Source: Geobacter sp. (GTDB taxonomy: Bacteria; Desulfobacterota; Desulfuromonadia; Geobacterales; Pseudopelobacteraceae). Taken from it: a stretch of 46,663 nt of DNA. Shown here one piece after another: positions 32,380-39,493 of the stretch. The notes below the pieces were generated by a model that was not told where the DNA came from, searched no databases, and saw only the letters and a program-made list of their open reading frames with translations. Numbering within the stretch: the stretch's first letter is position 1; every line of letters starts with the position of its first letter. Made by a program: the position numbers and the translations under genes. The DNA is taken from the NCBI GenBank assembly GCA_009885845.1, contig VFJW01000016.1:1-46663 (forward strand), given 5' to 3'.

Positions 32380-33450
32380 GTGCAGCCACTGAAAATCGGA
32401 AAACATACGGTTCGCTATCCGCTCATACAGGGCGGTATGGGTGTTCGAATATCTGCGGGCAGATTGGCCGGCCATATTGCGAAGAACGGCGGTGTCGGAC
32501 TGGTCGCTGCTGCTGGAATTGCACTCAATAGTGGTCTCTATAACGGCAGGAACTTTTTTCAGGCTGAAGCAGAGGCCTTTATAGCGGAGTTGCACAAGGC
32601 ATATGAAATTGCTCCTGACGGTGTTATCGGAGTAAATGTTATGGTAGCACTCTCCGACTTTGAGCCGCTTGTGAAGGCAGCGATAGAGGGAGGTGCCAAG
32701 GTAATCGTGTGCGGTGCCGGACTTCCGATGGGGCTGCCGGAACTGACTTCAGATCATCCTGATGTTGCGCTGGTGCCGATTGTCTCATCTCTTCGGGCAG
32801 CCCAACTTATCGTTCGTAAGTGGCGGAAGACGTATAACCGGTTACCGGATGCGGTGGTTGTTGAAGATCCTGATACCGCTGGCGGACATCTGGGTGAAAA
32901 GATGGAAAACATCGGTACCGGTGAGTACGACCAGTACGCCACCGTGCGTGAGATCAAGGCCTTTTTCCGCGATGAGTGCGGCGCTGATGTGCCGGTGATT
33001 GCCGCTGGAGGCGTTTGGGATCGGGCAGATCTTGAGTATGCCCTTGCTGCAGGGGCTGACGGAGTTCAAATGGCCAGTCGCTTTGTCTGTACCGAGGAGT
33101 GTGATGCCAGTGACGAGTTCAAGCAGCGCTACATCGATTGCAAAAAGGAGGATATCGGCCTAATCATGAGTCCGGCCGGACTGCCGGGACGAGCCATTTT
33201 AAACAACAAGGAAAAAATTCGCCAGTTTGACCTTGATCACCATACTCCGTGCCGCATGGGCTGCCTGAAAAAATGTTCTTACAAGGAGTCGGGGGAGCGT
33301 TTCTGCATTGTTACCGCTCTTGATCGTGCCCAGCGCGGTGATGTTGAGACCGGCCTGGTTTTCTGCGGGACCAACGCCTGGAAATCTGACCGGATCACCA
33401 CGGTAAAGGCCATATTTGATGAACTTTTTGGTGATCAACCCGGCACATAG
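32380..33450 (+). CDS. Nitronate monooxygenase / 2-nitropropane dioxygenase family flavoprotein
   Basis: A 356-residue FMN-dependent TIM-barrel enzyme. It shows YPLIQGGMGVRISAGRLA at the start, VVVEDPDTAGGHLG (about 163-176) and VIAAGGVWDRADLEYALAAG for FMN-phosphate binding, with ADGVQMASRF after. I chose the GTG at 32380 because GGAGGG lies 6 bases upstream; an in-frame GTG 18 bases earlier would add six residues. Near the C-terminus are C291, C295, C299 and C309 (C-x3-C-x3-C-x9-C), possibly metal-binding. The family oxidises nitronates, but the substrate in an anaerobe is uncertain. Homologues in strict anaerobes may have other roles. Confidence 0.85.
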   Translation: MQPLKIGKHTVRYPLIQGGMGVRISAGRLAGHIAKNGGVGLVAAAGIALNSGLYNGRNFFQAEAEAFIAELHKAYEIAPDGVIGVNVMVALSDFEPLVKAAIEGGAKVIVCGAGLPMGLPELTSDHPDVALVPIVSSLRAAQLIVRKWRKTYNRLPDAVVVEDPDTAGGHLGEKMENIGTGEYDQYATVREIKAFFRDECGADVPVIAAGGVWDRADLEYALAAGADGVQMASRFVCTEECDASDEFKQRYIDCKKEDIGLIMSPAGLPGRAILNNKEKIRQFDLDHHTPCRMGCLKKCSYKESGERFCIVTALDRAQRGDVETGLVFCGTNAWKSDRITTVKAIFDELFGDQPGT

Positions 33451-33516
33451 AGCATAAAGCAAATCTATGGATTTCTGGCAGACAGAGAGCATTCAACTGT
33501 AGGTGTTATTTTCTAC

Positions 33517-33545
33517 TTGACTTGTCTGGTTCATGTATCTATATT
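33517..33545 (+). promoter_or_regulatory. Sigma-70 promoter of rplU-rpmA
   Basis: TTGACT (33517-33522) and TATATT (33540-33545) are 17 bases apart; each matches consensus at five of six positions. Transcription would start near 33552, giving a leader of about 36 bases to the rplU ATG. Strong, as expected for ribosomal protein genes. Confidence 0.8.
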
Positions 33546-33587
33546 CCAAAACTCTTTAAAAATCAGAAAGCGGATGGAGATGGCATT

Positions 33588-33896
33588 ATGTACGCAGTTA
33601 TCAAAACAGGTGGAAAGCAGTACAAAGTTACCGAAGGTGAATTTCTCAAAGTTGAAAAACTTGAGGGTGAAATCGGCGACAGCATAGAATTTGCTGAAAT
33701 CCTTATGGTTGGTGGAGAGAAGACTGTTGTGGGTGCGCCTCTTGTTGCTGGAGCCTCTGTTACAGCCAAGATTGCGGTGCAGGGCAAAGGTAAAAAAGTC
33801 CTCGTTTTCAAATCAAAGCGTCGTAAGGACTCACGCAAACTGCGCGGTCATCGTCAGCATCTGACGGTACTCAAAATCGAAAAAATTACGGCATAA
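33588..33896 (+). CDS. rplU: Ribosomal protein L21
   Basis: A 102-residue 50S subunit protein. It begins [14 protein letters not shown], the universal L21 start, and ends with the [13 protein letters not shown] motif that contacts 23S rRNA. I chose the ATG at 33588 over an in-frame ATG 66 bases upstream because it matches the family N-terminus and a GGAG ribosome site precedes it. rpmA follows after 36 bases. Confidence 0.98.
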   Translation: MYAVIKTGGKQYKVTEGEFLKVEKLEGEIGDSIEFAEILMVGGEKTVVGAPLVAGASVTAKIAVQGKGKKVLVFKSKRRKDSRKLRGHRQHLTVLKIEKITA

Positions 33897-33932
33897 GTGT
33901 ACGTATAACTATTTTCCCCGGGAGACACGGAA

Positions 33933-34187
33933 ATGGCACATAAAAAAGCTGGTGGTAGTTCAAGAAACGGCAGAGATTCAGGTGGACAGCGTCTTGGCTG
34001 CAAAAAATTCGGCGGCGAAAGCGTAAAAGCCGGTAACATCATTTATCGTCAGCGCGGCACTCAGATCCACCCTGGAAACAACGTCGGCTGTGGCAAAGAT
34101 TACACCCTGTTTGCCCTGATCGAAGGCGTTGTAGCGTTTGAACGTCTCGGTAAAGATCGCAAAAAGGTTTCGGTATACCCGAACTAA
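33933..34187 (+). CDS. rpmA: Ribosomal protein L27
   Basis: An 84-residue 50S protein whose N-terminus, [20 protein letters not shown], reaches the peptidyl transferase centre. The start matches mature bacterial L27; there is no Firmicutes-type cleavable extension. It continues with [21 protein letters not shown]. The Cys where most L27 have Val/Ala in RLGVK is mild variation. GGGAG precedes the ATG. The usual third gene, obgE, does not follow. Confidence 0.98.
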   Translation: MAHKKAGGSSRNGRDSGGQRLGCKKFGGESVKAGNIIYRQRGTQIHPGNNVGCGKDYTLFALIEGVVAFERLGKDRKKVSVYPN

Positions 34188-34211
34188 AGCACGTATTATC
34201 ACAACCTGTTC

Positions 34212-34247
34212 AAAGGCCCGGAAGATATTTCTTCCGGGCCTTTTTTT
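34212..34247 (+). terminator. Rho-independent terminator after rpmA
   Basis: AAAGGCCCGGAAGA (34212-34225) pairs fully with TCTTCCGGGCCTTT (34230-34243) round a TATT loop and is followed by four further T residues. A textbook intrinsic terminator that ends the rplU-rpmA message 25 bases after the rpmA stop. Confidence 0.95.
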
Positions 34248-34263
34248 CTTCGTTTTCTAAACG

Positions 34264-34304
34264 ATAAACCAAGAGTTGCATATATAATAAACCAATAGTA
34301 TTAT
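34264..34304 (+). promoter_or_regulatory. Promoter and direct repeats upstream of the AAA ATPase gene
   Basis: TTGCAT (34276-34281) and TATTAT (34299-34304) are 17 bases apart. The 9-base ATAAACCAA occurs at 34264-34272 and again at 34287-34295 (period 23), flanking the -35 box, a possible regulator site. The stretch is markedly AT-rich compared with its neighbours. Confidence 0.55.
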
Positions 34305-34358
34305 ACTGATGGTTAAATTTTTTACTTCACTGCTCGATAATTCATGGGAGGATGCCTT

Positions 34359-35531
34359 ATGCACGGTACAGGGAACCCGTTTTCAAAAACAGTCATTGGA
34401 GACAATGAACCGCTCTGTAATCAAAAGGAACTTCTTGCTGCACTTATGCTGGAAGCTCATTCAGGCAACAACAATGTTCTGCTTGCGCCACGCAGAGCCG
34501 GAAAAACATCCCTTGCGATGAGGTTGGCAAGGAATTATCGTGCGCAAGGAGGATTAGCAACGTTTACTGATCTCAGTGCTGTTCCGTCAACTGATGCGGC
34601 TGCAGAGCGGATTGCAACCGCTCTATTCGCCGCATTGAGTATTAACGATAAAATATTCAAGAAATTATCGCAATTGGTGACCGCTTTTGTTCCCGTTATT
34701 ACCATGAATCCCGATGGTTCTTTCTCGGTGTCCGCGTCAGCTTCAGGAATTTGTAAAAATGGCCTGGACAGGCTTGTTTCAGTCGTTGCTTCACTTGACA
34801 GAATATCCACGCAATCTGATATGCCATTTCTTGTGATATTGGATGAGTTTCAGGATCTGGCTATGTTGAGCGACGGCGCTCTAATAGAAGCTGCATTACG
34901 TTCTACCATACAGCATCACAAAGCATCATACTTGTTCATAGGTTCGCGCAGAAAATTATTGCGTGATATGTTCGAATCGCCTAACCGAGCCTTTTACCGG
35001 GGAGCAACGACGAGAGAACTTCCTTTTATCAATAAGGATGAATTTTCTGTCCATCTGATCGAACGAGCCGGAACCTCGGGAGCCGTCTGGCCACGAGCCA
35101 TCACCGACACTATTGTCGCCACTGTAGAAGCTCATACGTACAGTGTTACTGCAATCGCACATACTCTGTTTGAAGCTACCGCACCACATACACCGAATGA
35201 AGACGATCTTACAGATGCCATACATATAACAACGACGAGAGAAACTTCACTCTTTATGTCCATCTACGCTTCACTGACCCCGCAATCTCGCATCCTGCTG
35301 GAAGCCCTTGCGGCCGAAGCGACGAAACATCCTATGGCGGGGGATTACATGGCACGACACAAGCTAACCAATGCAGCGACTGTTAAAAAATCACTGCTTA
35401 CGCTTGTGAACGGAGACCATATCGCGATCAATGAAGACGGCTTTACCTGTCTTACCGACCCATTATTGAAGCGCTGGCTAACTACAAGATGGAGTAAGCG
35501 TAATATGCTCAGCAGTTTGCTACCGGAGTAA
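34359..35531 (+). CDS. AAA-type ATPase with a C-terminal winged-helix-like region
   Basis: A 390-residue ATPase of unknown role. Walker A is APRRAGKTS (about 46-54), Walker B VILDEFQDL (about 157-165) and sensor-1 FIGSRRKLLRD (about 191-201). The C-terminal 90 residues (LTPQSRILLEALAAE to LTDPLLKRWL) look like a winged helix. The layout resembles STAND/Orc1-Cdc6-related 'ATPase domain' proteins widespread in bacteria and archaea. I chose the ATG at 34359 because GGGAGG lies about 8 bases upstream; the ATG at 34344 overlaps the ribosome site. Codon use is more AT-rich than neighbours, and the gene sits where obgE is usual, so it may be horizontally acquired. No partner gene is adjacent. Confidence 0.8.
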   Translation: MHGTGNPFSKTVIGDNEPLCNQKELLAALMLEAHSGNNNVLLAPRRAGKTSLAMRLARNYRAQGGLATFTDLSAVPSTDAAAERIATALFAALSINDKIFKKLSQLVTAFVPVITMNPDGSFSVSASASGICKNGLDRLVSVVASLDRISTQSDMPFLVILDEFQDLAMLSDGALIEAALRSTIQHHKASYLFIGSRRKLLRDMFESPNRAFYRGATTRELPFINKDEFSVHLIERAGTSGAVWPRAITDTIVATVEAHTYSVTAIAHTLFEATAPHTPNEDDLTDAIHITTTRETSLFMSIYASLTPQSRILLEALAAEATKHPMAGDYMARHKLTNAATVKKSLLTLVNGDHIAINEDGFTCLTDPLLKRWLTTRWSKRNMLSSLLPE

Positions 35532-35537
35532 ATCAGT

Positions 35538-37700
35538 TTATTTGAATAAACTATGTGTGAGTCTCACATGGTAGCTTTTGTTTCGATTTGCACACGCCAA
35601 CCCTGCAACTGCACTTAAAAGGATGAACATCAGCGTCATCAGGGGAAATTCAATAAGTAAGACAATCGGTGTTAGTGCCCAGCGGGACAGGATACGCAAC
35701 GTGTCATGCTCCGATATGACAGCGGCAACCGGGGGGCTCCAACGGTAGTAGAGAGACACAAACGCCCGGCCGGGGGCGTTTGTGAGAAGTCGGGTGTCCC
35801 GGAAGTCCCGAAGAAGACGGACGTGGGGATGGAGATAGCTGCCGTAGGCCGCCGTAGCGATGAAGCAGTAGCCGTTGCTTTCTGGTGCAGACGGTAGAGT
35901 GGCAGTTTCTGCGGTGGCCGTTATGGTGAGGCTCTCCACTACGATATTTCCGGTATTGTCCGTGATTCTGAAGCGGACGTAGTAGGTCCCAGCCGTTACG
36001 AAAGTATGGGTAATTTGAGAAGTGGTCCCCGGGATCGCTTTGAAGATCCCTTCACCCAGATCCCACTCATATTTCGTTATGGATGCGGCGGACCGGATCT
36101 CCGCGGTGAGATCGACAGTCAGTGGAGCGACCCCAGAAACGGATGAGGCTGAAAGAGTAATGAGCGGCACAATCGTCACCGGAAAGCCGCTCCCCTGGCC
36201 ATTAACCCTGACAGTACCACTTTGAGCGTTTTGAGGAATGACCGCCGTTATCTGGGTATCGTTCCAGACACTGACGGTCATAGTTGTTCCGGCAAGAGCG
36301 ATACTTCCGGGTGAGACGCCAAAATTAGCCCCTTTGACCGTAATTGATCCGCCATTCCAGTTCAGCTGATAGGGAGAGACATCAAATACCGTCGGAATGT
36401 CCAGGGCGTTCAGCGCTTTCTCAAGATTCAGTCTGCCGCCGGTAATAGTTTTCCCGGCAAAGGCGGCGACCTGGTCAACACCATTTAAAATGCGTGCCTT
36501 CACCTGAACCGCGCTCAAGCCAGGATGAAGGTTCCAGATCAATGCTGCAGCACCGGCCACCTGCGGTGCTGCCATTGAAGTTCCTGCCGTTGTCCGGTAT
36601 AACGTGGCACCATTGTCAAGCCATACCGTGCTCAGCACGGCATCGGCTGATCCGGTTGCGAAGCCGCCCGGGGCCGCAAGCTCCACCGTATGTCGTCCGT
36701 AGTCGGAATACGACGGCATGGTGTCTGATGAGGTAGAGGCGGCGACTGCAATGTTGACGGGAGATCTGACCGATGCGGGGAAAATAGCAGTCTGATCGAG
36801 ATTCAGCCCCACGTTGCCGGCAGCCGATATTACCAGCACTCCTGCATTTTCTGCTGCCGTGATCGCATCACGCAGCGAGCCGGAATCCTCATCCACCTCA
36901 AAACTCATGTTGATGATCTTCGCCCCCCTGGAGAGGGCATATTCAACTCCTCTCAAAGCGTCGATCAGGTCTCCCATCCCTTCAGGACCATGAAGGAATT
37001 TGACCGCCATTATTCTCGCTGCCCAGTTGATCCCGGCACCACCGACACTGTTATTGCCTGCTGCACCGATGATCCCTGAGACATGAGTGCCATGACTGTC
37101 TGCCGTATCATCGTCCCAGGGGTCTCCCGAGGCCTGAGTAGTACTGCCGAAGTTTGCCCCATAACAGTCATCAATTATGCCGTTATTGTCGTTGTCGATG
37201 CCGTCACCGCAGATTTCGCCGCTGTTCACCCAGACATTCGGTGCAAGATCGGGGTGAGAATAGGCCATGCCGGTATCCAGCACCGCGACGATAATGGAGC
37301 CGACCGCCCGGGTTCCCGCAAAGAGATCCCATGCGGCGGGGGCGGAGATCAATGGCAGGTGCCACTGACTTCCATAATTCGGGTCGTTCGGCACCACCGA
37401 CTTCCGGACACGGTAATTCGGTTCAGCATAGAGAACATTTGGATCGCTCTTGAACGATGCCACTGCTTCCTGAACCGACACCCCTGCCGGGAGTTTGATG
37501 TGATGTACGGGAAGGCGCTGGAATTTACGTATAATAGAGGATTTTTGAAGTGAGACGCTTTTTGCCGCTTTCTGCGGGTTTTTGAAGCGGACAATCAACT
37601 CACCTTCTTTGTAAGACTGCAGCGGAGCAGCGGACACGGCGGGGACATACATCGCAATCAATAGCAGCTGAATGGCAGCCAGACATAATTTCATCAACAT
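35538..37700 (-). CDS. Exported subtilisin-like serine peptidase (S8) with IPT, PKD and CFI-box C-terminus
   Basis: A 720-residue secreted protease. Signal peptide 1-24; an I9-like propeptide about 30-98; an S8 catalytic domain about 110-430 with triad D142 (VAVLDTG), H203 (DSHGTHV) and S375 (AGTSMAAPQ), plus N296 for the oxyanion hole. An EF-hand-like loop (GIDNDNNGIIDD near 167-178) may bind calcium. Then an IPT/TIG module (about 435-520), a PKD module (about 525-600) and CFIATAAYGSYLHPH (about 615-629). That last feature is the start of the 'CFI-box' C-terminal sorting tail, which continues to a transmembrane helix near the end. It probably is processed or anchored at the surface. It is convergent with the ATPase gene. 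Confidence 0.92.
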   Translation of the reverse strand: MLMKLCLAAIQLLLIAMYVPAVSAAPLQSYKEGELIVRFKNPQKAAKSVSLQKSSIIRKFQRLPVHHIKLPAGVSVQEAVASFKSDPNVLYAEPNYRVRKSVVPNDPNYGSQWHLPLISAPAAWDLFAGTRAVGSIIVAVLDTGMAYSHPDLAPNVWVNSGEICGDGIDNDNNGIIDDCYGANFGSTTQASGDPWDDDTADSHGTHVSGIIGAAGNNSVGGAGINWAARIMAVKFLHGPEGMGDLIDALRGVEYALSRGAKIINMSFEVDEDSGSLRDAITAAENAGVLVISAAGNVGLNLDQTAIFPASVRSPVNIAVAASTSSDTMPSYSDYGRHTVELAAPGGFATGSADAVLSTVWLDNGATLYRTTAGTSMAAPQVAGAAALIWNLHPGLSAVQVKARILNGVDQVAAFAGKTITGGRLNLEKALNALDIPTVFDVSPYQLNWNGGSITVKGANFGVSPGSIALAGTTMTVSVWNDTQITAVIPQNAQSGTVRVNGQGSGFPVTIVPLITLSASSVSGVAPLTVDLTAEIRSAASITKYEWDLGEGIFKAIPGTTSQITHTFVTAGTYYVRFRITDNTGNIVVESLTITATAETATLPSAPESNGYCFIATAAYGSYLHPHVRLLRDFRDTRLLTNAPGRAFVSLYYRWSPPVAAVISEHDTLRILSRWALTPIVLLIEFPLMTLMFILLSAVAGLACANRNKSYHVRLTHSLFK

Positions 37701-37780
37701 CCCGTTTTCTCCGGACTACCAGTAATAAAAAACGGCAAATGATTTATATGGGGTTATTACCCCATCAGAGCACAAAAAGA

Positions 37781-37804
37781 AAGGGGCAGCTTTCACCGCC
37801 CCTT
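37781..37804 (-). terminator. Rho-independent terminator after the lipoprotein pair
   Basis: On the minus strand AAGGGGC and GCCCCTT form a 7-bp stem with a 10-base loop, followed by TCTTTTT. It lies 24 bases past the stop of the 543-residue lipoprotein. A second small hairpin, GGGGT-TATT-ACCCC (37750-37763), follows upstream of the subtilase gene. Confidence 0.82.
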
Positions 37805-37827
37805 CTTTACCATAAAACAAACAATTT

Positions 37828-39459
37828 CTATCTTGCAGGCGTTATGGTGGTACTCCCCTTCGCCCGGAACGGGTAGACGTACGCCGCGCCGGTCTGATTA
37901 CTTTCTCCCCAGAAGTTGAACTTGAACGAGCCGAAGGAAATTGCCGTCTTCGTGGTGGTTTTCAGTGCCATGAAGTTCCAGGGTTGATAGATTTCACCAC
38001 TGCCGGGAAGTTGCTGTTTACAGGTGTTATAATTGGGATTCGGGGTCATCCCTGTCGGACCATAAATATTCAGTTGGCCATCCCAGACATGGCAGTAATC
38101 GCCATAATCGGTTGTGGTCGGAAGCAGCCCGTATGAGTAATCCCCTGGATTGGTATAATACTGACCAGTCATCGGATCAATCTGGAAATCGAGATACACA
38201 TTAGTATTCCAGTCGTCATAGCAGACTTTGTTCCCCAGCACGACCTTTCCTGCCGAAGTATTATTGGCAAACGTCCATGTGCCGCGATTCTGAGGACTTG
38301 AGCCGGAACAGACGAGAATTTGGTAATCTTTTATCGCAAGGCCGGTATAAGGGGTATTGGTCGATTGTGCCTTAACCGCCTTGGCGCTGATCGCTCTCTT
38401 GGCAGCGGCCGGAGTGCCGAAAGTGACAACTCTGTTCGAAGAGGGCAGCCATTCAACAATCCCGCCGGTGATGAGGTTGCCTCCGGTTACAACCGTATCA
38501 GGGAGAGCGGCCATAAGATCGAGAGCCGTTCCATTCTGGGTGAATGATGTTTTTCCTTTTCCGGGGAGTAGATCATACGGTAAACCAATCAGAAAAGCCC
38601 CTGCTGAAGCCCCGACGATTTCCGATCCATCACCCTTACTGCTGACCATTATAATCTGATCTCCGGCACTTTCAGAGCAGTTCATACTGTCCTGACTGCA
38701 TTTTTTGGTAAAGTTGTAACCGGAACTGTGCACCGTAGTGCTCGTCGTGCCGATAAACTGGGACATCATGCCGCCATAGGTGCGAGCGCTGGTGTAGCCG
38801 CTGAAGCGTAAACGCATATTTCCGCCGCCATAGCCAATCGGCCTGGTGTAATCCATGGCACTTTTACCCGCCTTGTAGTACATAGGTGGTTGGGAATCAC
38901 CGGCAACAATCATGTCGTTAAGGGCGGTGCCGTTACTTAACACCACGGAAGAAGGCAAATCATTGGCATCAACAATGGTCCATTGGCCGTCCAGGAAGGT
39001 GAGGACGATCGAATTTGACTGCCCCGCAAGAACTTCCCCTCCCGACATCGTTCGACCAACTTCCTTGCGGGTAGCAGTGACTGTCGAGTCCCACGCGATT
39101 GCGTACATCTTATACTGGCCTGCGGCGATCTGCACCGTCTGACTCGGCGCAGCGGGAGTAAGCGTTGCAATCAGCGTCCCGTACATTTGGTACGGATTGG
39201 AAGAGGTATAATTCGTGAACGTAAACGGCTGTTTCTGGGCATACACCTCAATTGCTTGGGCTGTTGCCGGGATCAGGCTTTTTACCGCGCCGCCGGATGT
39301 GGGAAACGCGGCGGAAAATGTTACGTCGGTTTTGGCCACCTGCTGATTCTGACCGGATGATGCACTGCCCGGGCTCGTTGAGCCACTGCACCCGGAAATG
39401 GCTGCGGTGCCGGCACACAGGGCAAAGGCTAATAACACTGCATAGTTTCTCTGTATCAT
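37828..39459 (-). CDS. Large exported lipoprotein, function unknown
   Basis: A 543-residue predicted lipoprotein. The signal peptide (1-23) ends in the lipobox AISGC, with Cys24 for lipidation, and a Ser/Gly/Gln-rich linker follows. No catalytic motif or known domain is visible. The body contains several Cys (for example KKCSQDSMNC and VCYDDWN) and tracts of aromatic and Gly/Asn residues consistent with an all-beta surface protein. It follows the 976-residue lipoprotein by 34 bases and ends at a terminator, so the two form an operon. Confidence 0.75.
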   Translation of the reverse strand: MIQRNYAVLLAFALCAGTAAISGCSGSTSPGSASSGQNQQVAKTDVTFSAAFPTSGGAVKSLIPATAQAIEVYAQKQPFTFTNYTSSNPYQMYGTLIATLTPAAPSQTVQIAAGQYKMYAIAWDSTVTATRKEVGRTMSGGEVLAGQSNSIVLTFLDGQWTIVDANDLPSSVVLSNGTALNDMIVAGDSQPPMYYKAGKSAMDYTRPIGYGGGNMRLRFSGYTSARTYGGMMSQFIGTTSTTVHSSGYNFTKKCSQDSMNCSESAGDQIIMVSSKGDGSEIVGASAGAFLIGLPYDLLPGKGKTSFTQNGTALDLMAALPDTVVTGGNLITGGIVEWLPSSNRVVTFGTPAAAKRAISAKAVKAQSTNTPYTGLAIKDYQILVCSGSSPQNRGTWTFANNTSAGKVVLGNKVCYDDWNTNVYLDFQIDPMTGQYYTNPGDYSYGLLPTTTDYGDYCHVWDGQLNIYGPTGMTPNPNYNTCKQQLPGSGEIYQPWNFMALKTTTKTAISFGSFKFNFWGESNQTGAAYVYPFRAKGSTTITPAR

Positions 39460-39493
39460 GGAGTGTTCCTCCTGTATCTTAAAGTTTTATGGG

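Noticed and set aside
34359-35531. Reading the AAA ATPase as a defence system
   Set aside because: It has no second component beside it and no nuclease or toxin domain. Its neighbours are ribosomal genes and a subtilase. I report it as unknown.
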